Assembly (NCBI RefSeq): GCF_023343835.1
Contig: NC_064433.1
Span: forward strand, 67,230,032-67,294,031
Length of the DNA: 64,000 bases
Direction of reading: 5' to 3'
Origin: Lagopus muta
Lineage: Eukaryota > Chordata > Aves > Galliformes > Phasianidae
Part shown: positions 42,301 through 54,244 of the stretch, piece by piece
Layout of the letters: each line of letters starts with the position of its first letter
Position numbering within the stretch: the stretch's first letter is position 1
Position numbers and translations under genes: made by a program
Notes under the pieces: model-generated
Told to the model about the DNA's origin: nothing
The model's database searches: none
Seen by the model: the letters and a program-made list of their open reading frames with translations, nothing else

Positions 42301-45300
42301 TCACTGCTTTCGTAAGTGGCAGCTGTCAACTTCAGTGGCTATTTACAAAATATTATTTAACTCATTACTTTCTGCAGATCAACAAGCACCTGCCTTTAAC
42401 AGAAAAGCAGTTTCTTTTAGCATTCTTGTGCGCATGAGGATTGCTAGTAATGAGCCTAAGCATGCTGTTTGATCTCCTGTTAGTGACCTTGTAACAGGCT
42501 CTAGATCATATTGATCAAGATGCCACATAAGCTAGCCAAATGAGGACAGCTGTGTATCTAAAAGCCACTAATTCCTTCCCAGTCCTCCACGATACGTCCT
42601 TGCCAGCTCATTCTTTTACCGCTGATCACAGCTTCCTTTCAAGCCAAATGTATTCTTTTAAAAATCTCTTGAAAAACAACTTTCAATGAAGGAAAAATGC
42701 TCCATGTGCTCATTTTCACTGGAAACTGAGAAGAATATAAAGATTTACAGCAAGTTCTTTCTCTCCTCCCCACCCCCTTCCCTGACTTCCATGCTGCAAA
42801 TGAGCACTTAATGAGTAAACAGCTAAACCACAGCTTTGGCAATTGAAACAGCAGAAAAGGATGGGAAGGGCCAATGTTCATTTTTAATGAAGTGTGTTGT
42901 TGCTCAGACTGTGATTCCAGGCAAAGGAATTCTTGTGTGATAGCTTAATTGTTTCTGTGAGTTCAAAGGCAAGAGGACCATCTGCTAGGTGTGTGGACTT
43001 CCAGTCAAGTTCATAAGTTAAATGCCATTTTTAAGTTTAATCTGTACTGTTCTTCAGTGTAGATAACAGCTTTCAGTCCTACTGTTCTTTTTCTAGTATT
43101 ATTTAATAAATGTGAATTTTGTCCAAAGGTCAGGCCAGACAAGAATAAGCTGGTCTGTTAGTAGATTTGGAATAAGAAACAGGTTCAAAGATTGGAAAAA
43201 TTAAAAGCTTCTGTAAATACATTACAGTATTTGGCTTAACTGAGCAGCAGTGAATGCCAAAAGCACGGGCTCTTTATCTACATTTTCAGGAGAAATAAGC
43301 AGAGGCTCTATAAGCACTTCCTGCTGGTATGCTGGCCAGAGAGAAAGTAAAATATCATCCAAGCCAACAAAGGTCCAAGTAAGATATCACTTCTTTGCAA
43401 ACAGGGAAAATTATTTAAAATCTAACTTCCCTGCAAAGGCTGTTATGCCTGTGTTAGTGACTCCTATCACCCCTCTCCTGGCAGTGGAACAAGGTGAGCA
43501 AAGAAGACTACTGCATTTTTTTTTTTCCTTCCTTCATGAATTTTTCAGTGAGATGCAGTAATTATTTATAATAGGAAAGTACCTTATCAGAGTTAATTAG
43601 CAGACACAGAGAGGTCAGGCAGGGCACAGGGGTGTTTCTTAGGGTTCAGCAAGGACAAGGCTCTGGAGTCCAGATCCCAGATAAGCTGAAATTGGAAATG
43701 ATTTGAGCAGAAGGACCACGAAAAGGGCTGAGTTTCCCAATTTATGGCACAGTCAGGACGACAGCTTTGCCTGCTCTTTCTAAGAGAGAAATGCCCACCC
43801 ATGAGCTAGTACTGCCTGTACTTGTGCTTAGTAGACTTGGGACCAGCTTTCAAACAGGTTGCATATGCTGCTGTGCTCAGATGATGTTAGCCTTTCTGCA
43901 CATCCGGAAAGACATACATCAGCTCCTGCAGTACAGGAAGTTCTTGCCAGAGCAAGTAAGTGGCTGTCTAACAGCCATCTGGGTGATGTGGAAGCTGTCA
44001 AAGGAATAGTCATTTGGCATGTTTTCTTCTGTAAAATTCCTGAAAGGGAACTGTATGGCAAATCAGATTGATTTAAATGAACAGAACTGCAGTGCTTGCT
44101 CGTGCTGTAGAGTTAGTGCTTCTTTGTTTAGATCTGTGTTCACATTTTTATTACATGACACAGCAGTTAAAATGCACATTTAATGCTTTGCTTATTTTTA
44201 GTAACAAATAAAGCTTATTACTAAAAACATCTTTTTATCTGTATGGCTTAGGAACTGCAAGTGCACGTGGACCAAATTACAGAAATGGCAGCAGTAATGA
44301 GGAAAGCCATTGAAATTGATGACAGGCATGGCTGTAAAGAGCAGGAACGTATCATTCAGCTGGAAGTAAGTATGAAATCAAAGCAGCGATGGCACAAAGA
44401 GCGATTTGTCTTCCTTCACCCTTCCAGTGTGAAATGCTCAGAATTGACTGTCAGACAAGAAATTGTGTTTACATACAGATCAGGGTGTAGTTGTCAAAAT
44501 AGGGAAACTTGTCTACCACTTATTTTGGGAGCTGCGGAGCAGGTTACCATTACCCAAATATATTCACAGAAGCTTTAAAATGTGCTGCATGGCTCTGACC
44601 CTACAGTTCTTTCTTTCTTGTACAGTCTTTCAGTACATTGGGACTTAGGAATGGCCAGCTTCTCGTGCATCCACTGGCAGTATCAAGGCCAGCAAAAAGA
44701 TAGCTGCATGATATCTAATGCTAATTAAGATAGATAATTAGGTTACTTATGAGAATTAGTTTGATGTTGTATCATCAACACCTGATGGATCTGAGGGTGC
44801 CATACCTGACTTTAGATTGGCCTTTGCTGCACTGCCATCCTTCCAGAACTCAGGAGCAAATCACGTTCTGTATTCTTGTAGTAACTTCACTGAAATTGCC
44901 ACAAATCCCCAAGATGCTGATTCAGACTTCTGCTTTGGTCACCTGCTTGATTTTCCAGATTTCCTCAATATTAAATCATTTCTTTTGTCAAAGGTTTTTC
45001 CAGTGTGCCACCAATTTGGTTGCTTTCTTGTAAGACTTTGTGGAACCAAGTCACACATTATTAATGAGTGGGGAACTAGGTGGAATATTTAATTATTTCA
45101 AAGTATTTTTTAAACTCAGTAAACTCTTCAGTAAAGAGATCTTTTCCATTTGTAGCTCTGTGGTAATCTGGCATGTAAAACAGATGCTGCTTTGCACGCT
45201 TACCTTCTGGTATAGTTTGTTTTGTCTAAAATGCTTTTGGTTCTATTGTTCCCATTGCTTTAGCATTACTGAAACTCATCCCTTAGTAAGAGAGTAAACG

Positions 45301-45617
45301 TTATCACAATTACTGAGTTGCTGTCTCTATCTCGAGTTATGGGATCGTTCACTCATACTGCTATTTTGTTGCTCATCTTTTGTAAGCGTGTTTGTAGCAA
45401 AGGGAAGGAGAGATCCTTTATGTAGTTACCTCAACTTTCTGGAGTTCTATTAAATGCCTTTTTTATCCCTCCGTTATAGCAAGAAAACAAAGGCTTGAGA
45501 GAAATTCTTCAGATAACCAGAGAATCATTCCTGAACCTTAAGAAAGAAGATGCATCAGAGAGTACATCCCTTTCAGGATTAGTAACAAGCAGTGATTTGA
45601 GCCTGAGGAAGAGCTAA
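39265..45617 (+). CDS. FGFR1OP2: FGFR1 oncogene partner 2 (SIKE-family coiled-coil protein), complete, 5 coding exons
   Basis: The protein is 215 residues and almost entirely helical, with long heptad-like coiled coils ([53 protein letters not shown]). It belongs with SIKE1 and associates with the STRIPAK phosphatase-kinase scaffold. The human gene is known from a fusion with FGFR1 and as a wound-inducible transcript in oral mucosa. Exons 39263-39399, 40603-40720, 41335-41477, 44252-44365 and from 45480 join in phase. The result matches the shorter human isoform. The 38-residue cassette between HSK and ELQ in the 253-residue human isoform was not found in the 2.8-kb intron. Promoter shared with INTS13; 3' end convergent with TM7SF3. 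Confidence 0.97.
40025..40085 (+). mobile_element. CR1 3' tail fragment
   Basis: GAGGTTGGTACTAGATGATC through CCTTTCCAACCCAAACAATT and CTATG is the last about 60 bases of CR1 in plus orientation, inside FGFR1OP2 coding intron 1. Confidence 0.8.
40603..40720 (+). CDS. FGFR1OP2: FGFR1OP2 coding exon 2
   Basis: Residues 46-85: [20 protein letters not shown] and [18 protein letters not shown]. The acceptor follows a T-rich tract containing (TTTTG)n-like repeats; donor AAAG/GTAAGA, phase 1. Confidence 0.97.
41335..41477 (+). CDS. FGFR1OP2: FGFR1OP2 coding exon 3
   Basis: Residues 85-132: [38 protein letters not shown] and MKLKEQHSK. Acceptor TTGGTAG, donor AAG/GTAATT, phase 0. Confidence 0.97.
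41478..44251 (+). other. FGFR1OP2 intron 3
   Basis: About 2.8 kb. I looked for an exon encoding the human VHRNKSEGFF to RRHLEAN cassette with splice sites and did not find one. Open frames of about 80-100 codons at 43250-43561, 43767-44009 and 42639-42881 have no recognisable domain. No CR1 seen. Confidence 0.5.
44252..44365 (+). CDS. FGFR1OP2: FGFR1OP2 coding exon 4
   Basis: Residues 133-170: [20 protein letters not shown] then [18 protein letters not shown]. 38 codons, phase 0 at both ends. Acceptor TATGGCTTAG, donor GAA/GTAAGT. Confidence 0.97.
45480..45617 (+). CDS. FGFR1OP2: FGFR1OP2 coding exon 5 (C-terminus)
   Basis: Residues 171-215: [38 protein letters not shown] and DLSLRKS, with TAA at 45615-45617. 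Acceptor CCGTTATAG. Confidence 0.97.
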   Translation, partial: QENKGLREILQITRESFLNLKKEDASESTSLSGLVTSSDLSLRKS

Positions 45618-47960
45618 AGACTGTGGAAGCCAACGAGCTTTAATTGCACACTTTACAAATGGAATATCAGGGGTCACTTGTCAAGCACTTGTTACTGAAT
45701 AGGGCACCAGCAGGCTTATGCATCTCAAACTTCAGTTTAGTGGCTTTTATACCGTGTAAAAGAAACTCCAACCGGTATTCTATAAATACCATAGTGACAG
45801 ATTAATTGCCATAGATCTAACTTCAGTAGGAAATGGATTAATGCACTTAAGGAATTGGGAATTATTTTTATATGAAGTCATTTTACAAATAAAACACATA
45901 ATTTCACTTAATTTATATAATTTATTGCTCGGACAAAACTTCAATGCAGCTATTATACAATAAATGCGAGATTTAAAGGCTGATCTCTGGCTAAAAGACA
46001 GTGGCTGACTATGCTTTGTGCACGATCCATACTTTGTTTTTCCTTTTAGTAAGTTTTTTGAAATTCAGCATTTAGCAATGAGCCTCTTTTAATGCAGAGA
46101 GATAGCATAAAGCTGAAGGATTTCTGCTAGCCGCAGGCTGTCCTGTTACAATGTAAGGCCAGTTGCTTCAACATAGGTGATAATTTTGCAATTGTATTTA
46201 CCTTATGAGAGAAAACCAAGCTCAGTTCTCTGTAGGTGGCAAGCTGCTGGAATCTCACGTATTTCTTTGGGGATTGGCTGCCCAAAGTGGGAAACAGCAA
46301 TTTGAAAGCACCTCAATCTATAGGGGGAGAAAGATAATTGGGAGAAGGAGTGGTGAAGTTCTATGGCAAAGTTGGCAGCCTGCACACCTGCAAATAGTAT
46401 TCTCCCTCTTTGAGTGCTACACAGTCAAGGAGCTCAGCGGGAGCTTTCAATATGTTACGCTGACAGAAAGACTGCTCGCTTTTTTTCCTGAAAGAGCTGC
46501 AGAGGTGAAAATGAATTAGCGCTTCTAGAACAAGAAGTAGCTTGCATTGTATGCCTATACACCAGAAGTGCTTCATAAGATGTATTTGCCAGAAAAGAGG
46601 TGCTGAAATAATTCACATCTGGCTTTTGTCAGACTGCTTCTGCTACTTGTTCAAAGTGCTAAGGCTGTTGCTAAGACTGATTGTATTACCACATTTTGTT
46701 CAGCATGTTACTGTATTCTTGGACTGCGTACTTGAAGTACAGCAAAAACAGAAGACTACAGATCTACAAATGGTATACACACTTTGGTATTGGGGCTGTT
46801 TAATAACTTACCTTGCAAAATGAGTTGAAGACTACAATCAGTTATCATTTTAACAAATTTCATTTTCAGTTACAACAATGCGAATGGAATTGAGCGTTAA
46901 GCACTGTCAAATGTGGCAGTTTGAAAAACAATGTTGATTCAGTAAAACCTCCATAGACGCAAAGGTACATGCAACAAAAGGTCTAATATGGAACTTTAGA
47001 TTCCCAGTGGATGGACAGACCTACAGGGAGCTTAATATTTTTGCTTTGATACTGTCACATGCTTTATGAGAAGCAAGTAGAGTGGTGGGAAAAGCATGTA
47101 GCAGAAAATAAACACTGAGTTCTTATTAATTAATACATCTGCCAAGAAACGCAGCTGGAACAAGAGCTCAGAAAGGACAGGAATGAAAGCTCTCCAACAT
47201 TCTATGTTTTTTGTAGTTGGGGTAACAGCTGCTTCTTCTACCAGAGCATCATAGCTTTTTTGGGTAGGTTTAAGAATATATTGAGGACATTCATGTGCAT
47301 GAAGGTTTTAACCCTTTCCAAACTTGAAGGTTTTTTTTCTCAGAATACTTTATCTCAAGCTCAAATTACACTTGTCTGCTGTTACCTATAAAACTTCACC
47401 CATGCTTACGTAACTTAGTATTTTGCATTTCTGCTGTAGCTTGCAAGCTGGTGACTTAACAGAAGCAACATCTATTTTAATGCAGTGTGTTTTGGAAGAA
47501 ATTCTGGTTTCAGTTTTTTCTACAAGTGTCTTTTCAGCTCTTGACTGATATCAGAGACATTCAGCTCCATTTGACACTGACTGCAGTCCCACGGCTGACC
47601 TCCTGTTTTGTCTCAAATACAGCCTGCAGGGTGTATAGCAGAGAAGGGTTGTTAGACTGTGGCAGTTCTTTAAGGTTGCTCTATTATGAAATAATGCTTG
47701 ATTAGTGTTTATTTTTGTAAATTAAGAAATGTTACTTAATTTATCTACTCCTAGTCTTCACGTTTGATACGTCTCCCCTTCCATTCCCCTGCCCTGATCA
47801 CTTTAGGATTTTAAAGAGCCTTCACGTTGTGTGGAGTGACTATTTTTCATTGCATACCTGTTATTTTTGTAATGCGGATAGCTTGAAAAGAATTTATGGC
47901 TAGAATTGTGTACTGTACAGTAAACTTATTTTATCAATAAAGGTGACTGAAAATATGGAT
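45618..47960 (+). other. FGFR1OP2: FGFR1OP2 3' UTR (long form likely)
   Basis: AATAAA hexamers occur at 45888-45893, 45959-45964 and 47936-47941, so transcripts of about 0.3 and 2.3 kb 3' UTR are both plausible. No repeat interrupts the interval and open frames inside it are short. A CR1 starts about 200 bases beyond the last signal. Confidence 0.55.
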
Positions 47961-48164
47961 GTCTGTGTGATTAAAGCAAGGTACTGAGCCCCAAATGAGC
48001 TGTGTTTATAGCATCTGAGGAAAAAAAAAACCCACCATTTTGCTTTCCACTGGGCTTCTTTTTGTACATTAGAGCAGAAAGGCAGACCCATGTATACTTT
48101 AAAATATATATATCTTTGTGAAATGTTAATTTTTCTGTTGGAAAACTTAACACTCACTTCCATT

Positions 48165-48905
48165 ACAAGGCCAAGCCCAAAACCTTGCAGATGGGTCAGG
48201 GCAATCCCAGGTACAGAGTGAAAGAACTCCTTGAGAGCAGCCCTGTGGAGGACTTGAGGATCCTGGTGAATGAAAAGCTTGATGTGAGCTAGCAGTGTGC
48301 TCTTGCAGCCCAGAAGGCCAGCTGTTACCAGGACTGCATTAAGATGGGGGTGGCCTTTCTCTGCTGTGTCCTCACGTGCCCCACCTGGAGTACTGCATCC
48401 AGGTCTGGGGCCTGAAGCACAAGGAGCAGAGCTGTTGAAGTGGATCCAGAGGAGGCCACTAAGATGCCCAGAAGGCTGGAGCACCTCTCCTAGGAAGAGA
48501 GGTTGAGGGAGTTGGGTTTGTTCAGCTTGTAGAAGAGACAACTCTGAGGCGATGCCACTGCAGCCTTCACATGCTTACTTAATCAGAGCTTATAAGCAAG
48601 AGGGAGGCCAACATTTTACACAGGCTGATAGCAATAGGACAAGGGAGAATGGTTTTAAACTAAAAGAGGGGAGATTTAGGTTAGAAATGAGAAGATAATT
48701 CTTCACTCAGAGGGCAGTGAGGCCCAGGCACGGCTGCCCAGAGAAGCTGTGAATGCCCCACCTCCAGAGTTGGTCAAGGCCAAGTTAGATGTGGGGCTCT
48801 GGGCAGTCTCAGCTGGTGGGTAGTAGCCCTGCCCGCAGCACAGGGTTGGGGCTGGGTGGGCTTTAAGGTCCCATGCAACCCAAACCAGTCTGTGATTCTA
48901 TGACC
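48165..48905 (+). mobile_element. CR1 LINE fragment, about 0.74 kb, plus orientation
   Basis: Contains ORF2 3' sequence (GATCCTGGTGAATGAAAAGC, GTGCTCTTGCAGCCCAGAAGGCC, then a CCACCTGGAGTACTGCATCC region) and the 3' UTR ending CAACCCAAACCAGTCTGTGA and TTCTATG. The minus-strand 213-codon open frame at 47900-48541 is its antisense shadow. It separates the convergent FGFR1OP2 and TM7SF3 genes. Confidence 0.9.
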
Positions 48906-51900
48906 CATGTACTTCCATGTACTTTAAAAACAAAAAACAAGCAAAAAGTGGAGCAAATAATAAGAAGTACTCCCATAGGGTTGTGGTCTTTGTATCAAAA
49001 CACTTTGCTACAGTTAAGAATGTGACCATTACATTTTTTTTCCATGAGATTAAATAAGTCGCTTTGACTTTGCTCAGTCTCTGGGTTTGTTTCTCTGATG
49101 TGTAAGTGATAAATGGCAGTAGATCACATTCACAAGTTAGAAGTGTAATGTTTTCTCCACTTCCTTGTGGTTTCTCAGAAGAGAAACTTGCTTTCAATAT
49201 CAAATTGAAGGCAGGTAAGAGATATCAAGCTAAGTCATAAATATAGAATTGGAGCTATTTGACCAAGGCAAAAACTGAAGGGCAGCTTGAAGGTGGGCCA
49301 TGTTATACAACTAACAAATCCTTAGCTTTGGCTTTTTAACAAATTCATAGAATTAGAAGATCACAGAACCACAGCGCTGAAGGCACCCTTTTCATGCAGA
49401 ACTGTTTACTGAAATCACTTTGTAGATGTTCAAAGTGAGATTTAAATTAACTTGGGAAGTTTCTGATTTATTCAGTAAGTGTATTCCTCTTTAAAAGCAT
49501 TTTCCCTGGCTTAAGTAAAGGAAGAATTTCTAGGTTTGAAATGGGTTCATCAGTAGGTGTCCAAAGGGTGCCAAGTGCCTGAACACTTGCAGTATCAGAG
49601 CCTGGCAGCAGGCAGTATGGCCATACCTTTGTATAAGAAACCACCATTAGTTACCATAGCCAAGGAAAACTCAACTGACATCTAGAAAAAGAAAACAACT
49701 GTAACTGCCTTAGAGTGACAAGGAGAAACGTATCATAGTTCCAGTCTTGAGAAATACACATTAACATTTCTCAGAGTTAAGCTGGAGAACATGGCCAATA
49801 AGGGAAATGAGCAGAATCACAACCACAGTACATTCACATCGCCTTAGGGATTCATTCTACCATTCTTTTTAGAAAGGCAAAACAAGCATCTTCCCACTGC
49901 TGAGACCTGAGCCCTGGAAATGTTTGAGGGCTCCTGTACCAGAGAAACACCACTAGGTGTATTTTTGAAGATTCAGTTGCAAGTTTGAACTTCCAACACC
50001 AACAAATGCAGGATGATTGGTGCCCTCCATTCTCTGCTATTCCTATGCTCAGGAATACAGCAGACAATTTTAAAATTAATTACATACAGCTCCTCAAATG
50101 ACCATCTAGGCACTCAGCAGCTGCTTCCTACGATGTGTGCTATCTGGGCTTCAGCACTTCCTAGACATGACTTGCTTTCCCAGGGCTTTTAGGATAAATT
50201 AATCCAGCTCTTTTGTGAGCACGTTAGATGATTGGCGTTACCAGACAAGAGCATGGGCAACCTGGAACAAGTGGACAAAGCAGGTTTTGTTATTATTTTT
50301 CTTTTGACGAGTCAGACGTGAGAACCCAGCACTGCAGCAGGTAGGTAAGTTGTACACAGCTTCGTATCACCCAGAATGAGCCAAGTTAGTGCTGTTCTGG
50401 AGTTGTCTTCTCCCAGCATGTGGCAGAGTGCAATCTCTTATACACCCAAGCAGGAGTCTGCTATCTATGTTCCACAGTGCTGATAAACAAGCAGTTCATG
50501 AAATGCTGCTTTTGTCCTACCCAAACCCATGCTACCTGACAACAGTGGGGATGGCAAAGCTTCCCAACTAAGCTCTGCTGGGAGTGTGAGCAGTTTCAAG
50601 ACTGCCACCTACCTGTCAATCACATCCAGCTCGTAGCTTCTAACTGAGAATAATAACAAGCCTCTTGCCCGCAGAGGTCAAAACATTAACCAAGGCTGAT
50701 GTTTCTCAGAAATCTCTGTCGTAGGGTTTACACCACAGCTAACAGCTACATCCTTAGAAGAGTTTCAGGTGCTTTATAATCTGCTATGTCTAACATATTT
50801 CTAACACCTGTTTGAAAGGATGTAACAACAGTAACCAGCACATTTTCTTCTTACTAAGCAATAGCAGCACACACCACTAGATTGGAAGATACACGTTCAC
50901 CATTCTTCCCAGTGAGGGAAGCTGCTTACATAGGATACAACTGCAGGGATGGTGATGCAACCTATATTGTTCTCTCTCCTTTAGCTTTAAGACAGTTCTG
51001 CATGTGCTTCAGTCCTAGAAAAGCTGTAGGAGCAACAAGGACAAACACCATGATGTAATCATTGCAGCACTGTTACTGTGAAGTGAGAACTGTTGAAGTG
51101 CATCAGAGCAGTAACAGCAGGTGGGTTCTCTAAGGTAGAGAGAGGCAGTTCATTATAATCCAGGAGGCTCCAGCTTACAATCAATACACTGGTTTTATAG
51201 AGGTATCAGCACCAAGAGCTTCCCAAGAAGCATTAAATAGCATCAGTTTAAGCAAGCAGAACTGCAAGGTAAGTGCTGAGCTGGGCTAACTGCATAAGTG
51301 CTTCCAGTGAGAGATGCTGCAGTGAGTAGTTTTCTGTACTTGCATGGTACAGAAATGCATAGCAAGCTGGAACTCAATCTCTTTTGCAGCTGCCACAAAT
51401 GGTACGCAAGAGCCTTAAAAAATGCCTGCCACTCCCCCCCCAGTACTCCAGTGAATCAGTTAGTATATTCTTACAACGGTCACTATTAAGCACCATGGCT
51501 TATGGAACATGAAAATAAGCCACACAGTCTTTAATTAGAAAAAACACACCATCTCCAGTTAAGCATCTCAGAAGAGTTCCAAGCCAAGTTCTGCTCCAGC
51601 CTTCCTACAGGATCTAGCAGACTTGTTTTCAGTCAAAGAGCTTAACACACTGTCTTTTGTCCTTTAGAACTTTGTCCACCTCTTCAGTCCTGCATTCACA
51701 GGAAATGTGGCTGGTCTCAGTCTGGACCTCAGGGTGTCACTGTGGCTGCAGTCAGTCCTTATGACAGGTCAGCTGGGCTTCTCCTACCACATCCCTTGAG
51801 GGCCTAATATTTCAAGAACAACCAACCGTACAACTTGCTTCAGCATTTATGACTGTAAAAGTGACACTGAATTCAGCATGACGACATCCCTTCAGTTACA

Positions 51901-51915
51901 ATATTATTTCAAAAG
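48906..51915. other. Intergenic DNA between FGFR1OP2 and TM7SF3
   Basis: No gene recognised; open frames are all under about 100 codons. A short degraded CR1-like start (GATCACAGAACCACAG) may be present near 49370. Otherwise single-copy-looking. Confidence 0.5.
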
Positions 51916-51920
51916 ACGTC

Positions 51921-51926
51921 TTTATT
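51921..51926 (-). other. TM7SF3: Candidate TM7SF3 poly(A) signal
   Basis: TTTATT on the plus strand (AATAAA in the transcript) about 2.06 kb after the TM7SF3 stop codon. Another hexamer lies nearer, at 52850-52855. Which one is used cannot be decided from sequence alone. Confidence 0.4.
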
Positions 51927-53981
51927 ATAAAAAGATATAGAAAATTAGAGTTCAACTTGTTTCTTCAGAATGCTAGTCACAACAGTTTAAAAAAAAAAAA
52001 ACAACAAGGTAAACATGTTTAAGAGCATTTGTATACCAAATAAGTGTTTGCTACTTAGTCAAATATACAAAGAAAAGCTCAGTATCAGTGCAGTAAGGGC
52101 AGACAGTGAACATCAGTCCATCAGGGACCAAGGAAGAGCTCCTCATTTACCCCCATCTGCCACACAGAACAGAGTGAAGCAAGACCTTAACTGTAGGATT
52201 TCAGCCTTGCTCAGATGTTTGAGGAAAATGTACCAGCTCAAAGCACTCGTGGGATTTGTCTCTAAACATCACATCACCTCAGAGGCTGTACCACGCTACA
52301 ATTTTCACTCCTTAAAAGCCGAGTAGTGGCTGTAAAATTGAGTTACTTTGAAGTCGTTGATTCCTTTCTCCTGCTAGGATGTTTCAGCTTTCAACTAAGT
52401 TCTCACAGTAGTATTGCCACCTTCCTTAGAGAGCTGCCTGACACACTTACTGCCAAGAACTTAAAGTAGTGGCTGAGAACTGAAGTTTTACCAGCAGGTT
52501 ATTCACTAGCAGTGGCTCCATTCAAGAAGCAGAACAGCCATTCACCTCCAGACAGGAAGGACTATGTACTCCACTGCCCACACTAAAGGTATAAAGATAG
52601 CAAGGAGAAATTAAAGTTTAAAAAAAAAAAAAAGTCATAAAGAGCCACCAAAACCTGTATCAAGAATCAATGTAATGCATTACTTTCACTGCTATTTAAT
52701 ATAAGACAGACCACAATGTAAACACTGAGGATACAAACCAGGACTGGGCAGGGGGTGGGCAGTAGAACCCAAGGACAGCCTCAGGTCAATGCATTAATTT
52801 GAGCCAAACCCACAATGCTCCAGTCTGCATTTTGATAATTGCTGCTTGTTTTATTTAAGGAAGAGAATAAAGCCACCAAAAAAAGATGCAATTTCCCACT
52901 GAACACAAGAGTGGTCCTTTATCTGTTTTACACTGCATTCTACTTTGGGCAAATGCAATCAAAGTTGTTAAGGAACATATTGAGTCAGCAAGGATCTTGG
53001 TCAGTATTTTGCCCACAGTATGCTGTTCTCACCATTAGAGAGAAAAATTAAAAGACCTATTGATTGATTAAAGAAAAAAAAAAAAAAAACCAACCACAAC
53101 AGTTAGTGTTCCAACTAATTCCAGGAAAGACTTGACATTGGCTATAAAGTGCTTATTCCAGTTACTGTCTTTGGCAGTACCTCTTCAAAAAAGATGATGC
53201 CAGAGACAAAGCAAGTCCCAGGCCATTCAGAAAGCCAACAAGGAGGCAAGCCACTTGTGTTCTCTTAGCAGTCATCTCTGTACAAATACCAGATGACCAG
53301 CCTGCTACAGAACCAAGCAAAAGAGGGAGAAAGTCTTGTCTCGGATCAGCTCAACTTCCTGAGCCCCAGTGTGCTCACAACAGTTAATTCAGTGCAGTTT
53401 AAATTCAAGTCACTTAATTTAGGCTTGCAAGGTTCACTAATACTTCTCAGATGCAACTGTGTCTGCAGCCATACATTTTGTACCTATTAGATGATACTCC
53501 AGTTCCTCTTAAAAGAACTCCTTCTGTGTATGACCCTTGTCTTTCTTCCTTTGCAAGATAGCAGACTGCTCACCTCTGAGAGCAAGTCAGGCAATATTTT
53601 GGCAGCAATTTTCACACCATGAGGGAAGATCCAGTGTTGTACAGGTTGCTTTCTAAGGACTGTTTCATACTTCACACACCTGAACATCAAACTAGCTCAC
53701 TACAAGACAAATACCTGTACTTGATCCTTAATATGAGATCTCTGCAGCCAGACATATGCTTGTTACAGCAGTCTGAGCGGGCCATTAAGGAATGTCACAA
53801 AACAGCATGTAGTGGACAGGACAGATAATTTTTCCTTCAAGTTGAAATAAAACAGCCTCCTCTTATTACACAAGACAAGTTGACAGTGGTAGAAGCCTGC
53901 ACCACTGGCTGGTTTGCTGGTGATAACTTATCTTGCCATTCTTAGATTCTTCCTCTCTGTTCCCACCAGTTATTGAGCTGG

Positions 53982-54244
53982 TTATAGAAGCAGTGGAGTT
54001 CTTTCCCCAGCTGGCTGCTCTTTATGAAAAAGCTCTTTAATCTGTAGCAGCTTGCTGTGGATCCTCTCTCTCAGGGGAGGAATATGATGGCTGGGGTCTA
54101 AGACATTTGTGCTTCTGCGCTCCCTTTCCCGCTTCCAGGTGAGGTAAGGGTGTGGTGGGAAGGGCACTTCACTTCTCTCTCGGCGAAGCTGCACAGTGAC
54201 TCCACTGAGGGCTAGCATTATCCACACTGCCAGGACAATAAAGT
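53982..54244 (-). CDS. TM7SF3: TM7SF3 exon 12 (seventh membrane segment, cytosolic tail)
   Basis: Encodes DFIVLAVWIMLALSGVTVQL (membrane segment 7), a basic tail (RRERS, WKRERERRSTN, LDPSHHIPPLRER) and QPAGERTPLLL with TAA at 53984-53982. The acidic-dileucine-like ERTPLLL ending could be a sorting signal (inference). Acceptor TTTCTTTTAG. Confidence 0.97.

Noticed and set aside
43250-44071. Several open frames of 70-103 codons in FGFR1OP2 intron 3
   Set aside because: None resembles the missing human cassette or any domain; splice sites in phase were not seen.
47900-48541. 213-codon open frame on the minus strand
   Set aside because: It is the antisense of a CR1 fragment and runs into flanking AT-rich DNA; not a gene.
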